The notes under the pieces are model-generated. The model did not search any database and was not told where the DNA came from. It worked only from the letters and a program-made list of their open reading frames with translations. This document shows positions 1 through 9,600 of a stretch of 64,000 nt of DNA, in pieces. The DNA comes from Acidobacteriota bacterium (GTDB lineage Bacteria; Acidobacteriota; Blastocatellia; Pyrinomonadales; Pyrinomonadaceae), in contig RFGC01000018.1 of assembly GCA_003697135.1 (NCBI GenBank), positions 62,001 to 126,000 of the forward strand, given 5' to 3'. The stretch's first letter is position 1, and every line of letters begins with the position of its first letter. The translations under genes and the position numbers were made by a program.

Positions 1-228
1 CGCCGAAATTTCACCGTGCGAGATCTTCTCGCAGTTTCCACGACCAAAAAGTCGTGGCCCCATTGAAGCCTTATGTTCGTCATGTTGACATACACGCAAA
101 ACTAACGTTTCCACGACCAAAAAGTCGTGGCCCCATTGAAGCGAGCGAGTAGGTAATCGAGCCACTACTTCAGATAGATTGAGCGACATGATGGTTTCCG
201 CAATTTTTCGGTTGTGGAAACCATCAAG
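1..228 (+). CRISPR. End of a CRISPR array (two intact repeats, one degenerate)
   Basis: Two identical 36-nt repeats lie at 34-69 and 107-142, separated by a 37-nt spacer (70-106); a partial spacer (1-33) runs off the window edge. Each repeat contains a 7-bp stem, CCACGAC and GTCGTGG, around a CAAAAA loop, and ends in ATTGAAGC, which resembles the 8-nt 5' handle left by Cas6 in type I and III systems. That orientation places the leader to the left, outside the window. A third, diverged copy (194-228, beginning GTTTCC and ending CCATCAAG) follows a 51-nt gap and is probably the degenerate terminal repeat. No cas gene is present in the window, so the subtype cannot be assigned. Confidence 0.88.
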
Positions 229-236
229 TTTTTGTT
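189..236 (+). terminator. Hairpin closing the CRISPR array
   Basis: TGATGGTTTCC (189-199) and its exact reverse complement GGAAACCATCA (216-226) form an 11-bp stem with a 16-nt loop, followed by the T-rich tract AGTTTTTGTTT. It overlaps the degenerate final repeat. It looks like a rho-independent terminator for the array transcript, although the long loop and low stem GC make it only moderately convincing. Confidence 0.45.
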
Positions 237-514
237 TGCCTGCCGTCATTTTTCGCAAAACATTCAGCAATTATTGCTTTGGTAGAATTTTGTTTTACTT
301 GAAGCTATCTTCCTTCCAAGTTATTGCTCGCCAAAATTAGCTCTCCTTAACAGAAAAGGTTTCCATTTTTGGAAATTATGATTTGTTGATGCAAGTTGTT
401 CAATAAAATAAGCCATGATTGTAGATTTCCGTAAAGTATCTTGTGTTTTGGCTTAACACTTGTTTGGCAAGATGAGCTAAAATTACTTTTTAATTTTTTG
501 CGAGAAGTGAAAAC
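229..514. other. Intergenic region between the CRISPR array and purL
   Basis: About 285 bases of AT-rich sequence with no convincing open reading frame. It must carry the purL promoter. A -10-like TAAAAT lies about 30 nt before the purL start, but no good -35 partner could be picked. No conserved riboswitch structure was recognised by eye. Confidence 0.4.
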
Positions 515-2782
515 ATGAGGGAGAATCTTGCGATCACGGCTGAAGTTATTGAACAGCACAATCTGACCTTGGAAGAGTATGAAAAAATTCTTGAGATTTT
601 GGGCAGAGAACCTAATTTGACTGAACTGGGCATTTTCAGTGTCATGTGGTCGGAGCATTGCAGTTACAAGTCTTCACGAATTCATTTGAAGCGTCTTCCG
701 ACACGAGGTGAGCGAGTGATAGTTCCGCCGGGTGAGAATGCAGGCGTGATTGACATTGGAGATGGTTGGTGTGTTGCTTTCAAGATTGAGTCTCACAATC
801 ATCCGAGTTTCATAGAGCCTTTTCAGGGAGCGGCAACAGGAGTTGGCGGCATTTTGCGCGATGTTTTCACGATGGGAGCGCGTCCAATAGCCAGCATGAA
901 TTCTTTGAGGTTTGGCCCCTTAGATTGCTCAAAAAATGGCAAACGCAATAAGTCAATTATGCGAGGTGTGGTTGCAGGGATAGCCCACTATGGCAATTGT
1001 TTCGGCGTTCCTACAATCGGTGGTGAAATCTTCTTCGATGATTCATACAGTCTCAATCCGCTGGTTAATGCTTTTGCTTTAGGAGTTGTTCGCAAAGATC
1101 AAATCTTTTTCGGAAAGGCTGAAGGGATTGGAAATCCAGTCATTTATGTTGGTGCTAAGACAGGACGCGACGGAATTCATGGCGCAACAATGGCTTCAGC
1201 CGAGTTTGATGAAACAGCATTGGAAAAACGCCCAACGGTGCAAGTCGGCGATCCGTTTCTCGAAAAACTCCTGCTTGAAGCTTGCTTAGAAGCGATGCGT
1301 TCGGGGGCAATTGAGGGCATTCAAGATATGGGAGCGGCAGGGCTAACTTCTTCTTCCGTAGAGATGGCGGCGCGCGCGGGAACTGGCATTGAACTGAACC
1401 TTGATCTGGTGCCTCAAAGAGAGAGCGGGATGACTGCATACGAAATAATGCTCTCCGAATCGCAGGAAAGAATGCTGATTGTAGCCAAAAAGGGTCGTGA
1501 GAAAGAAATAATTGAGATTTTCAATAAGTGGGATTTAGATGCCGTGGTCATCGGCAAAGTGACCGAAGGCAATCGGATTCGTGTGTTTCACAAAGGCAAA
1601 CTGGAAGTAGATTTGCCTGTTGATAAGCTCACAAGCGAAGCGCCGAGGTATGATCGCCCAAAGGCTGAACCAAAAAGAAGCGGAATTTTGAACAATAAGC
1701 CGAGAGTTCATTTGTCTAAAGGGCTTAAGACTGGCAATGAGGCATTGAGGATTCTTCTTGCATCGCCGAATATATGCTCGAAAAGATGGGTTTATGAGCA
1801 ATACGATCACATGGTTCGCACCAATACCGTAGTATTGCCGGGCGCAGATGCGGCGGTTATTAGGGTTAAAGAAACGCGCAAAGCAATCTCGATGAGCCTA
1901 GATGGTAACGGAAAATTCTGCGCTATAAATCCACGCGAAGGCGCAAAGTTAACAGTAGCCGAAGCGGCAAGAAACAATGTTTGTGTCGGTGGAAAGCCTA
2001 TCGCAGTAACGAATTGCTTGAACTTTGCTTCACCTGAAAGACCAGAAGTCATGTGGAGTTTCTCTGAAGTCATTGACGGCATGGCTGAAGCCTGCTCATT
2101 TTTTGGCACGCCGGTAGTTTCGGGAAATGTGTCATTTTACAACGAAACCGAAGGAAAGGGAGTTTTGCCGACCCCGGTAATCGGAATGATAGGCTTGATC
2201 GAAGACATTAAAAAGATCGTAACGCAAGGTTTTAAGTCCGAAGGCGATATAATCGCACTTCTCGGCAAAACAAGAAACGATCTAGAGGCAAGCGAATATG
2301 AACAAGCCGTTTTGAAAATGACAACTGCCGAGCTTGTCGAACGCGGGACTTTACCAAGACTGGATTTAGAGCAGGAGAGGATAGTTCAGCAGACCTGCCT
2401 TCAGCTTGCAAACGAGATGCTTTTGAAATCGGCTCACGATGCGTCTGAAGGAGGACTTGCGGTTGCGATTGCAGAAAGCTGTTTCTCATCGCTCAATCGA
2501 AACTCAATCGGTGCTGAGATTAACATTAAGCCAGAGGAAGACGTTACGCTTGAAGCATTGCTTTTTGGAGAGACGCCTTCAAGGATAGTGATTTCATTTG
2601 CACCGGAAAATCTCGAAAAAATCAAACAAATAGCAGACTCGAACGGTTGTAGCTTTCAGGTTTTAGGCACTGTCAAAGGTAAAAAGCTAGACATCAAAGT
2701 TGATGGTGAGCTTGTGATTTCGGATGAAGTCGCAGAGCTTGAAAGAGTTTGGCAAAATGCCTTAGAAAAATACTTGGAATGA
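515..2782 (+). CDS. purL: Phosphoribosylformylglycinamidine synthase subunit II
   Basis: This cytoplasmic enzyme converts FGAR plus ATP and glutamine-derived ammonia to FGAM in de novo purine synthesis. At 755 aa it is the small PurL form that works with separate PurQ and PurS, neither of which is in the window. The N-terminal [11 protein letters not shown] motif (residues 44-54, with His48 as expected catalytic residue) and the two tandem AIR-synthase-like halves (for example [17 protein letters not shown] and GAADGLTSS-like glycine-rich loops) are typical. The ATG at 515 is preceded by a weak AGAAG. The stop codon overlaps the next start as ATGA, so hemW is probably translationally coupled. 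Confidence 0.95.
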   Translation: MRENLAITAEVIEQHNLTLEEYEKILEILGREPNLTELGIFSVMWSEHCSYKSSRIHLKRLPTRGERVIVPPGENAGVIDIGDGWCVAFKIESHNHPSFIEPFQGAATGVGGILRDVFTMGARPIASMNSLRFGPLDCSKNGKRNKSIMRGVVAGIAHYGNCFGVPTIGGEIFFDDSYSLNPLVNAFALGVVRKDQIFFGKAEGIGNPVIYVGAKTGRDGIHGATMASAEFDETALEKRPTVQVGDPFLEKLLLEACLEAMRSGAIEGIQDMGAAGLTSSSVEMAARAGTGIELNLDLVPQRESGMTAYEIMLSESQERMLIVAKKGREKEIIEIFNKWDLDAVVIGKVTEGNRIRVFHKGKLEVDLPVDKLTSEAPRYDRPKAEPKRSGILNNKPRVHLSKGLKTGNEALRILLASPNICSKRWVYEQYDHMVRTNTVVLPGADAAVIRVKETRKAISMSLDGNGKFCAINPREGAKLTVAEAARNNVCVGGKPIAVTNCLNFASPERPEVMWSFSEVIDGMAEACSFFGTPVVSGNVSFYNETEGKGVLPTPVIGMIGLIEDIKKIVTQGFKSEGDIIALLGKTRNDLEASEYEQAVLKMTTAELVERGTLPRLDLEQERIVQQTCLQLANEMLLKSAHDASEGGLAVAIAESCFSSLNRNSIGAEINIKPEEDVTLEALLFGETPSRIVISFAPENLEKIKQIADSNGCSFQVLGTVKGKKLDIKVDGELVISDEVAELERVWQNALEKYLE

Positions 2783-3954
2783 TAGTTTCAGATAGCCTTG
2801 AAAGGTCTGCTGATTCTGAACCTGCCTTTGTGGAAAATGCAGGGATTTACGTTCATTTTCCTTTTTGCAGATCGCGCTGTTCTTACTGTGATTTTGTAAC
2901 GGAAATTTACACTGAACGAAGCAAGGTTGAGGAATACGTAAAAGCGCTTTGCCTTGAAATCAGAAATTCAAGCCTGTGCGAGGAAGCAAAAGTTGATACG
3001 ATTTATTTCGGTGGTGGCACACCTTCGCTTTTGGAGCCAAGGCAACTTGAAGAGATTTTGAAGGCAATTCATGCAAGCTTTACCATTGAACCAAAACTTG
3101 AATTCACGCTTGAAATGAATCCTGCAACAGTTAGCTACGAGAAACTCCGTGCCTATCGAGATTTGGGCGTTAATCGAGCTAGTTTCGGTGTTCAAACTTT
3201 CGATGACAACTTGCTTAAAATTCTTGCCCGCCATCACACGGCGGAAGATGCATTGAAGACTTTTGAGATTTTACGAAGAGCTGGGTTTGAAAATATATCG
3301 TTTGATTTGATTGCCGGGTTGCCTTACCAAACTCTGGAAGGTTGGCAAAGAGACCTTGAGAAGGCATTGGAGCTTAAGCCGGAGCATCTTTCGGTTTATC
3401 TTCTTGAAATACACGAAAACACGCCGCTTGCCGAACAAATCAGAACCGGAAGAAGGCCGATGCCCGATGAAGACTTGGCGGCGGCGATGTATGAGTTAAC
3501 ACTTGAAAAGTTAAAATCAGCAGGCTATGTGCATTACGAAATCTCAAACTTTGCCTTGCCGGGTTTTGAGTCAAAACACAACACGAAGTATTGGCTTTGC
3601 CAATCGGTGTTCGGATTTGGCGTTTCAGCGGTTTCCTTTCATCAAGGAGAAAGATGGGGAAATGAGCGAAACACTGCTAAATACATCGAGCTTGTCGTTT
3701 CAGGAAAACAGCCAGTTGCATTTAGGGAAAAGGCGGATTTAGCTCGTGAAAGCGTTTTTCTGGGACTTCGGCGAACAAGCGGATTAAACTTGAGCGATTA
3801 CAAGGCAAAATTCGGTTTCGATTTGAAAGAAAAGTTTGCGGCAGAAATCGAAAGGCTAAAAGAGTTCGGGCTTATTGAGATTGAAAACGATTTGCTCCGC
3901 TTGACACGAAAGGGCTTTCTTTACTCAAACGAAGTTTTTGCGGTGTTCGTTTAG
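2779..3954 (+). CDS. hemW: HemW-like radical SAM protein (heme chaperone)
   Basis: A 391-aa member of the HemN/HemW radical SAM family. The cluster-binding motif [10 protein letters not shown] (Cys30, Cys34, Cys37) has the CxxxCxxCxF form typical of HemW rather than the CxC extension of true HemN coproporphyrinogen dehydrogenase, so a heme-handling role is more likely than coproporphyrinogen oxidation (family knowledge). GGGTPSLL and the C-terminal HemN domain follow. An in-frame ATG exists at 2749, but the ATG at 2779 forms an ATGA overlap with the purL stop and leaves the conserved domain intact, so it is preferred. There is no functional link to purL beyond co-transcription. Confidence 0.9.
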   Translation: MIVSDSLERSADSEPAFVENAGIYVHFPFCRSRCSYCDFVTEIYTERSKVEEYVKALCLEIRNSSLCEEAKVDTIYFGGGTPSLLEPRQLEEILKAIHASFTIEPKLEFTLEMNPATVSYEKLRAYRDLGVNRASFGVQTFDDNLLKILARHHTAEDALKTFEILRRAGFENISFDLIAGLPYQTLEGWQRDLEKALELKPEHLSVYLLEIHENTPLAEQIRTGRRPMPDEDLAAAMYELTLEKLKSAGYVHYEISNFALPGFESKHNTKYWLCQSVFGFGVSAVSFHQGERWGNERNTAKYIELVVSGKQPVAFREKADLARESVFLGLRRTSGLNLSDYKAKFGFDLKEKFAAEIERLKEFGLIEIENDLLRLTRKGFLYSNEVFAVFV

Positions 3955-3990
3955 GCAAATCCTTCCATTTTTGGGTTTGCGAGAAAAATA

Positions 3991-4040
3991 AACACGGAAA
4001 ACACGAAAGACACAAAGAAGGGAATAGAAAACACAGAGGT
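3991..4040. repeat. A-rich stretch of short CAC/CACAGAG motifs
   Basis: Non-coding sequence between hemW and the next gene contains imperfectly repeated units of the AACACGGAAAACACGAAAG and AACACAGAGG type. Such CACGAAA/CACAGAG-rich tracts occur in intergenic DNA of many environmental bacteria and are of unknown function. No second copy was noticed in the window. Confidence 0.35.
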
Positions 4041-4134
4041 TTCGTGAAGCAGTAGCTTAACTGCGGTTAGGTAGTGGGAATCGTTCTTCTAAAAGCTTTT
4101 ATTTTCTGCGATAATGGCAGAAGAGGAGAGGCGA

Positions 4135-4788
4135 ATGGCGGAAAATCCCATTCAAGAAAATCCGAAGGATAATGAATCCGTTGAATCTATCCGCAAGCAG
4201 TTAGAAGAGATGAATCAAGCGGGAAGCGGGCATACGAAGAAAACCGTAAGCAAGAGAAAAACAAGTGGCTCTACGGGAACTGCCAAGCGTAGAACTGCAA
4301 AAGGTGGTAAGGTCGTAAAACGAGCATCAAATCCTGAAAGGCGTAGAAAAGTTGAAGAGTTGTCGAAGAGAAAAGATGAGGTAAATCGAGCAGGAATTTT
4401 GGAAGGAGAAGTGTCTCCAGCGGATTTGGGGGCTGAAGCGAAGGGAATCCAAAACAATGCAGAGGAATTACCGAGTTTTCTTGTGGAAAATGACGAATCA
4501 AAGAAGAACTTGTTTAGCTCCTTGCTTTCGTGGAGAAGAAAAGAAGAAGCTACTTTACAGCAAGAGGAGTCGCAAGAGTTCACATCAGCGAATTCAATTC
4601 GGAATGCTGGGCTGGCTTGGAGTGCGGCAATCGGGCTTTTCGGCTCGATTGTTTTTATGATGGCGATAGGCTGGATCATGGACACTCTGCTTGGCTCTGA
4701 ACCTGTAGGAATAGTTGTTGGGATAATTCTTGGTGCCGCGATTGGGTTCTATCAATTCTTCCGTATAATGTCCAAAATCTCTGAATAA
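4135..4788 (+). CDS. AtpI/AtpZ-like membrane protein with a basic N-terminal extension
   Basis: The C-terminal ~60 residues (two membrane spans; GLAWSAAIGLFGSIVF, a GWIMDTLLG turn, then GIILGAAIGFYQFFRI) match the ATPase gene1/AtpI-AtpZ family, small proteins associated with F-type ATP synthase assembly or Mg2+ supply. The preceding ~150 residues are hydrophilic, with a Lys/Arg-rich histone-H1-like stretch (KKTVSKRKTSGSTGTAKRR) and an acidic linker. The start at 4135 is preferred over an ATG at 4114 because GAGGAGAGG lies just upstream of it; the product is then 217 aa. No atp operon is nearby, so a direct role in ATP synthase is inferred only from the domain. Confidence 0.7.
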   Translation: MAENPIQENPKDNESVESIRKQLEEMNQAGSGHTKKTVSKRKTSGSTGTAKRRTAKGGKVVKRASNPERRRKVEELSKRKDEVNRAGILEGEVSPADLGAEAKGIQNNAEELPSFLVENDESKKNLFSSLLSWRRKEEATLQQEESQEFTSANSIRNAGLAWSAAIGLFGSIVFMMAIGWIMDTLLGSEPVGIVVGIILGAAIGFYQFFRIMSKISE

Positions 4789-4946
4789 AATCCTAAGCGA
4801 AATCTGGAGTTTTAGGTTAAGGCTTAAACTATCAGCATTTTTTCTCCGCTTTGTTGGGTGTTTGAAGCAAAATCCAGCCGTATGAAACTGCGATTTGCTT
4901 TCGTGGGAAAAAATGCCAAAATAAAGTTTAAGTCTGACTTAAGAGA

Positions 4947-5897
4947 TTGCCGCAAACAATGAAAACATTTGAGCTACTCGAACAAGTTTTTAATGGTAAT
5001 CCTCGTGCCATTGCACGCGCCATAAGTTTGGTTGAAAACAATTCGGAAGAAACGCCTGAAGTAATGAAAGCAGTTTTCAGCCGTGCGGGCAGGGCTTTGG
5101 TTATAGGCATAACCGGCTCTCCCGGTGCAGGGAAATCTTCACTAGTTGACAAACTCGCAGGATTTTACAGAGATCAAAGTCAACGAGTGGGAATCATCGC
5201 CGTTGATCCTTCAAGCCCTTTTTCGGGCGGTGCGATTTTAGGTGATAGGATCAGAATGGCAGCTTTGGGAACGGACGAGAACGTTTTTATCCGTTCAATG
5301 GCAACTAGAGGCAATCTCGGAGGACTTTCACGCGCAACTGTTGATGCAGTGACGATTCTTGATGCGGCAGGTTTTCAAAAAATCATTGTCGAGACAGTAG
5401 GAGTCGGGCAAGATGAGGTTGAAATCGTTAAGGCGGCTGATGTGACGGTTGTTGTTTTGGTGCCGGGAATGGGAGATGACGTTCAGGCAATAAAAGCAGG
5501 AATCATGGAGATAGGCGATATATTCGTCATAAACAAGGCCGATAGGGAAGGCGTTTTGCGAACAGAAAGAGAATTGAGATCGCTTCTTGAACTCTCTGGC
5601 GGACGACCTGATGGATGGAATCCACCGATAGTAAAGACTATTGCAGTCGAGAACAAGGGAATTGAAGAATTAGCTAAAGCAATTGATGATTACAGCAAGT
5701 TTCAGCAGAGCAATCAAAACATAGAGCGACGCAAAGCGATAGCAAAATGGCGACTGCTTGAGCTTTTGAGGGAAAGATTACTTGCAGAAGTTTTAAGCAA
5801 AAATGGCACTAACGAAAAACTTGAAGAGTTGGCATTAAAGGTAGCAGAAAGGAAGATGAATCCTTATTCTGCTGTCGAAGAAATCTTGAAGAAATAG
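4947..5897 (+). CDS. meaB: Methylmalonyl-CoA mutase-associated GTPase MeaB
   Basis: A G3E-family P-loop GTPase that protects and reloads adenosylcobalamin-dependent methylmalonyl-CoA mutase. The Walker A loop GSPGAGKS (residues 57-64), VDPSSPFSGGAILGDR, ETVGVGQDE and the base-specificity motif NKAD are all present, and 316 aa is the normal length. The start is ambiguous: TTG at 4947 or ATG at 4959 (four residues shorter); neither has a well-placed Shine-Dalgarno. It is followed 16 nt later by mce, which supports a propionate/methylmalonyl-CoA role, but the mutase itself lies outside this window. Confidence 0.93.
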   Translation: MPQTMKTFELLEQVFNGNPRAIARAISLVENNSEETPEVMKAVFSRAGRALVIGITGSPGAGKSSLVDKLAGFYRDQSQRVGIIAVDPSSPFSGGAILGDRIRMAALGTDENVFIRSMATRGNLGGLSRATVDAVTILDAAGFQKIIVETVGVGQDEVEIVKAADVTVVVLVPGMGDDVQAIKAGIMEIGDIFVINKADREGVLRTERELRSLLELSGGRPDGWNPPIVKTIAVENKGIEELAKAIDDYSKFQQSNQNIERRKAIAKWRLLELLRERLLAEVLSKNGTNEKLEELALKVAERKMNPYSAVEEILKK

Positions 5898-5913
5898 GGA
5901 AAGGAGGTTTTCT

Positions 5914-6312
5914 GTGAAAATAAATCATCTTGGCATTGCAACCAAAGGAATTGACGAAGCCTTAAAGTTTTGGGAAGAAGCATTGGGACTAAAAAATGTT
6001 CACACCGAGATTGTCCAAGATCAAAAGGTTAAAGTTGCGATGCTTCCTGTAGGTGAAACCAGAGTAGAGCTTTTAGAGCCTATTTCTGATGATTCGCCGA
6101 TTTCAAAGTTTTTGGAAAAACGCGGTGGAGGTATTCACCACATAGCCATTGAGGTTGAAGATATTTACGAGTGTTTAGAAAGGTTAAAGCAAAGAGGCGT
6201 TCAATTGATAGATGAACAACCAAGACGCGGAGCAGACGATTGTTTAATCGCTTTTGTCCATCCGCATTCGACTAACGGAGTTTTGCTAGAGCTTGTTCAA
6301 ACGAAAAAATAA
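5914..6312 (+). CDS. mce: Methylmalonyl-CoA epimerase
   Basis: A 132-aa vicinal-oxygen-chelate (glyoxalase fold) protein that interconverts (2R)- and (2S)-methylmalonyl-CoA. Expected metal ligands are visible: His5 in INHLGIA, His75/76 in GIHHIAIE, and Glu126 in LLELV. The start is GTG at 5914, supported by a strong AAAGGAGG 5-6 nt upstream. It sits directly behind meaB in the same operon, which firmly supports this substrate over other glyoxalase-family activities. Confidence 0.93.
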   Translation: MKINHLGIATKGIDEALKFWEEALGLKNVHTEIVQDQKVKVAMLPVGETRVELLEPISDDSPISKFLEKRGGGIHHIAIEVEDIYECLERLKQRGVQLIDEQPRRGADDCLIAFVHPHSTNGVLLELVQTKK

Positions 6313-6329
6313 AGAATAGAGGTGTTTTT

Positions 6330-6986
6330 ATGGAGAGAAATCAGTCACAGGAAACTCAAAAACAAGTTATTCAGACGAAACCAGATCAAGGTATTTCAAC
6401 ATCGACAAAGATTCTGGCTTTGATAGCTGTAATAATTGTTATCGGGGCAGGTTTGTTGGTTTGGAAGAAAACGGTTATTAAAAAGGAAGCTTTCAAAGTC
6501 CCAACGAAACTAACCGAGCAAGACTTTTTGATTTTGCTGAACGGCGAAAGTCCCGAGTTTCTCAAAAGGCTTTCGGATAATCCTTTGGTTAGGCAGAAGC
6601 TTTTAGAGAGCTTAAAACAAAATCTTGCCATTGCAAGTCAGGCTCAGAAAGAAGGTTTCGATAAGGAAGAAGATGTAAAGGAAGTGCTGGAACAGGTTGG
6701 TGTAGAGGCTACGGCACTGCTATACGATAGAGAAATAAACAAAAATAAAGGCCCTATGCCGCTATTTGGATTCATCGAGCAAGACAAAATAGACGCATTT
6801 TACAGCGATCCGATAAATCAAGCATCTTTTGAACGTCATTTGCAGAGCAATCTGGAAAGATTGAAAAAGCAAGGTCGTTATCCAAAGGATAGAGAACCAT
6901 CAAACGAAGAAATCGAGCAAGCAAGAAATCATTTTGCAAAGGTCAAAATTCTGAGAAAGAATACAAAGAAAGGCGAAATGAGTTGA
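6330..6986 (+). CDS. N-terminal part of a SurA/PpiC-type membrane-anchored foldase
   Basis: A 218-aa product with a short cytoplasmic N-terminus, one membrane span (about residues 27-45, ILALIAVIIVIGAGLLVW), then a helical periplasmic region like the SurA N-terminal chaperone domain (LTEQDFLILLNG, SLKQNLAIASQAQKEGF). It has no PPIase domain of its own; that domain is encoded immediately downstream in the -1 frame. The two reading frames overlap by 4 nt (TTGA). Homologous proteins are normally one chain, so this is either a split gene or one gene broken by a single-base loss near 6945-6955 (see findings). GAGGTG upstream supports the ATG at 6330. Confidence 0.7.
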   Translation: MERNQSQETQKQVIQTKPDQGISTSTKILALIAVIIVIGAGLLVWKKTVIKKEAFKVPTKLTEQDFLILLNGESPEFLKRLSDNPLVRQKLLESLKQNLAIASQAQKEGFDKEEDVKEVLEQVGVEATALLYDREINKNKGPMPLFGFIEQDKIDAFYSDPINQASFERHLQSNLERLKKQGRYPKDREPSNEEIEQARNHFAKVKILRKNTKKGEMS

Positions 6987-7771
6987 GCGAAGAGCTAAGG
7001 CGCAAAATTGAGCTACAGGTAAAACTTCAGCAGGCAAATTATCTTGCGGTCGAATTTTCGCGTCAAGTTTTGTCGAAGAGATTTGAGGTTACAGATGCTG
7101 ACATAGAAAAATACCTAAAAGAGCATCCTGAACTTGATAATAGAGCAGAAAAGCGCGCAAAGGCTGAGGAAATCTTGAATCGCGTAAGGGCAGGTGAAGA
7201 TTTTGCTGAATTAGCAAAACAGTTCTCCGAAGACCCTGGGAGCAAGGATAAGGGCGGACTTTACGAGAATATACGCAAAGGAGCATTTGTCCCCGAATTT
7301 GAATCAGCCGCTTTGTCGCTTGAACCCGGACAGGTCGCACCACAAGTAGTTGAAACTCAGTTTGGTTATCACATTATAAAACTAGAGAAAATAGACTACA
7401 TTCCCAACGGAGACGGAACTGAAACGACTCTTTACAATGTCCGCCATATCTTGATCTCGACAAACGTAAACGATCCACTAATGGGTTCTATGCCTTTGAA
7501 GGAATATGTTAGAGGAAAACTCCAGGAAGAGAAACAACAAAAAGTGATTGAGGAAATTTTTGCAAATAATCCGATTGAACTACCTGAAGATTTTCCTGTT
7601 CCCGAAATCTCACCGGAAGATTTGCAGAAACTCGAAGAGATGGAGCGAATGCGTGAGGAAGAACTGCGAAAACTGAGGGAAACCGGAGAAAAACCGAAGA
7701 AGGAAGACAAAACCCAAAAGACAGGAAAAGAAAGCAAAGCTTCTGGAACAAAAGAGAAGAAGAAAAACTAG
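6983..7771 (+). CDS. Parvulin-type (PpiC) peptidyl-prolyl isomerase part
   Basis: The 262-aa reading frame carries a parvulin domain at about residues 55-140: RAEEILNRVRAGEDF-like entry, FSEDPGSKDKGGLYE, FVPEFESAALSLEPG and FGYHIIKLE are diagnostic. It would act on periplasmic or outer-membrane client proteins. A Lys/Glu-rich tail follows. The only available start is TTG at 6983, overlapping the stop of the upstream frame, and the product alone lacks a signal peptide or anchor. The same frame is open further upstream, reading EYKERRNELSEELRRK, which continues naturally from the upstream protein. That favours a single ~475-aa protein interrupted by a frameshift. Confidence 0.75.
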   Translation: MSEELRRKIELQVKLQQANYLAVEFSRQVLSKRFEVTDADIEKYLKEHPELDNRAEKRAKAEEILNRVRAGEDFAELAKQFSEDPGSKDKGGLYENIRKGAFVPEFESAALSLEPGQVAPQVVETQFGYHIIKLEKIDYIPNGDGTETTLYNVRHILISTNVNDPLMGSMPLKEYVRGKLQEEKQQKVIEEIFANNPIELPEDFPVPEISPEDLQKLEEMERMREEELRKLRETGEKPKKEDKTQKTGKESKASGTKEKKKN

Positions 7772-7817
7772 CTTATCTTGACTCTATGAAGTTTCAACCT
7801 TTCGGAGCTTTCTCAAG

Positions 7818-8654
7818 ATGTTGATAGGTGACTATCGCATCGAGGTAATTCCCGATACTGAATTCAGGCTAGACGGTGGTGCAATGTTTGGTATAGTCCC
7901 GAAAGTCCTTTGGGAAAAAGTCTGTCCGCCAGATGAACTGAATCGAATAAAACTTCAAACCAATTGTTTGTTTGTAGAGACCTCAAAAGAAAAGATACTG
8001 ATTGAAACGGGAATGGGCGAGAAATGGGACGCAAAACAATCTGAAAGATACGGTATCTTTCGCCAAAAGCCTTTCGCTGAAACTTTGCGAGAAAAGACTG
8101 GATACAAGCCTGAGGAGATTACAATTGTCATAAACACTCATCTTCATTTTGATCATGCAGGCGGAAACACGATTTTCGATAAAAGTGGGCGTATAGTTCC
8201 GCAGTTTCCGAATGCGAGGTATTTTGTTTCTGCTTCTGAACTTGAAAAGGCAGAAAATCCGCATGAAAGAGACCGTGCGAGCTACCTGCCAGAGAATTGG
8301 CTTGTGCTTAAAGAAACAGGACAACTTGAGCTGAAGCCTGATGAATACGAGGCTGTGGAAGGTCTTACATTAAGAAAGATGCGTGGGCATTCAGAAACCA
8401 TGCAAACCGTTCAAATTAGTCGCGGAGGAGAAACTCTTTACGGGTTTTCTGATTTGATACCGACAACAGCCCATCTACCGTTTGCGTGGATAATGAGCTA
8501 CGATCTCTTTCCAACGGAAACACTGGCTTTCAAAAAAGAAATCCTGCCACGTGCAGTGAAGGAAAATTGGATTTGTTGGTTTTACCATGATTTCAATACG
8601 CCGCTTTGTCGGCTCAAACAGGAAAATGGAAAGTTTCAACCAATACTTTTGTAG
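7818..8654 (+). CDS. Metallo-beta-lactamase-fold hydrolase
   Basis: A 278-aa MBL-fold enzyme with the zinc motif HLHFDH (His108, His110, Asp112, His113), a later His in RGHSETMQ and another in WFYHDF as expected ligands. The N-terminal layout resembles the AHL-lactonase/quinol-hydrolase-like branch, but the substrate cannot be read from sequence. There is no signal peptide, so it is cytoplasmic. It lies 47 nt after the PpiC frame and 17 nt before mtnP, probably in the same transcription unit. Confidence 0.82.
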   Translation: MLIGDYRIEVIPDTEFRLDGGAMFGIVPKVLWEKVCPPDELNRIKLQTNCLFVETSKEKILIETGMGEKWDAKQSERYGIFRQKPFAETLREKTGYKPEEITIVINTHLHFDHAGGNTIFDKSGRIVPQFPNARYFVSASELEKAENPHERDRASYLPENWLVLKETGQLELKPDEYEAVEGLTLRKMRGHSETMQTVQISRGGETLYGFSDLIPTTAHLPFAWIMSYDLFPTETLAFKKEILPRAVKENWICWFYHDFNTPLCRLKQENGKFQPILL

Positions 8655-8671
8655 ATTCGGAGTGAACAGCT

Positions 8672-9559
8672 ATGGAAAAAGTTAGAATCGGAATAATCGG
8701 TGGAAGCGGCTTATATCAAATGCCTGAATTGAAGAATGTCAAAGAAGTAGAAATTGATACACCGTTTGGGAAACCTTCTGATGCATTTATTATCGGCGAA
8801 TTGGAAGGAGTTAAAGTTGCTTTCTTAGCTAGACACGGGCGCGGTCATAGATTATTGCCAACAGAGATACCTTTTCGCGCCAATATCTATGCGATGAAAC
8901 TCCTTGGTGTTGAATTTATCTTCTCGGTTTCTGCCGTAGGAAGCCTCCAGGAAAAATACGCTCCGCTGGATTTTGTCATACCAGATCAGTTTTTCGATAG
9001 AACCCGCGGAAGAACCGAAGAGTCAACATTTTTTGGCGATGGAATAGTAGCGCACATAACCTTTTCGCATCCCGTTTGCCCTGAGCTTTGCGATATTCTG
9101 GAAGAAGCCTGCAAGAAGGTTGAGGGCTTAACGGTTCATAGAGGCGGAACGTATCTCTGCATGGAAGGGCCTGCCTTTTCGACGAAAGCAGAGTCGAATG
9201 TTTATCGTCAGTGGGGGATGGACATAATTGGAATGACGAATCTTCAAGAAGCTAAACTTGCACGAGAAGCCGAAATTGCATACGCAACATTGGCGTTGGT
9301 TACTGATTATGACTGTTGGCACGAAGGACATGACTCGGTTTCTGTCGAAATGGTGGTCGAATACCTTAACAAAAATGTAAGGAATGCTCAGATAGTCCTA
9401 AAAGAAGCTGTAAAGCTGGTGGAAGTTAAAAACCTTAAAAATCCTTACGAGGGAGCGACAAAGAACGCAATCTTCACGGCGCCAGAGTATTGGAATCCGG
9501 AGACTCTCAAAAAACTTGAAGCCATCATCGGCAAATATGCAACCAAACAAGCGGAATGA
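8672..9559 (+). CDS. mtnP: S-methyl-5'-thioadenosine phosphorylase
   Basis: A 295-aa PNP/UDP-family phosphorylase that splits methylthioadenosine to adenine and 5-methylthioribose-1-phosphate in methionine/polyamine salvage. GIIGGSGLY at the N-terminus (phosphate loop), [26 protein letters not shown] and [15 protein letters not shown] match the MTAP subgroup; the following [20 protein letters not shown] segment is also typical. The start ATG follows CGGAG. No other methionine-salvage gene is close. Confidence 0.92.
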   Translation: MEKVRIGIIGGSGLYQMPELKNVKEVEIDTPFGKPSDAFIIGELEGVKVAFLARHGRGHRLLPTEIPFRANIYAMKLLGVEFIFSVSAVGSLQEKYAPLDFVIPDQFFDRTRGRTEESTFFGDGIVAHITFSHPVCPELCDILEEACKKVEGLTVHRGGTYLCMEGPAFSTKAESNVYRQWGMDIIGMTNLQEAKLAREAEIAYATLALVTDYDCWHEGHDSVSVEMVVEYLNKNVRNAQIVLKEAVKLVEVKNLKNPYEGATKNAIFTAPEYWNPETLKKLEAIIGKYATKQAE

Positions 9560-9600
9560 AAAGTCTATTCTTTCAGCAGAAATTTTGATGAGGTTTCTTT

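Noticed and set aside
4215-4685. A 156-codon minus-strand frame opposite the AtpI-like gene
   Set aside because: It is a shadow of the Lys-rich coding sequence on the other strand, with no family features.
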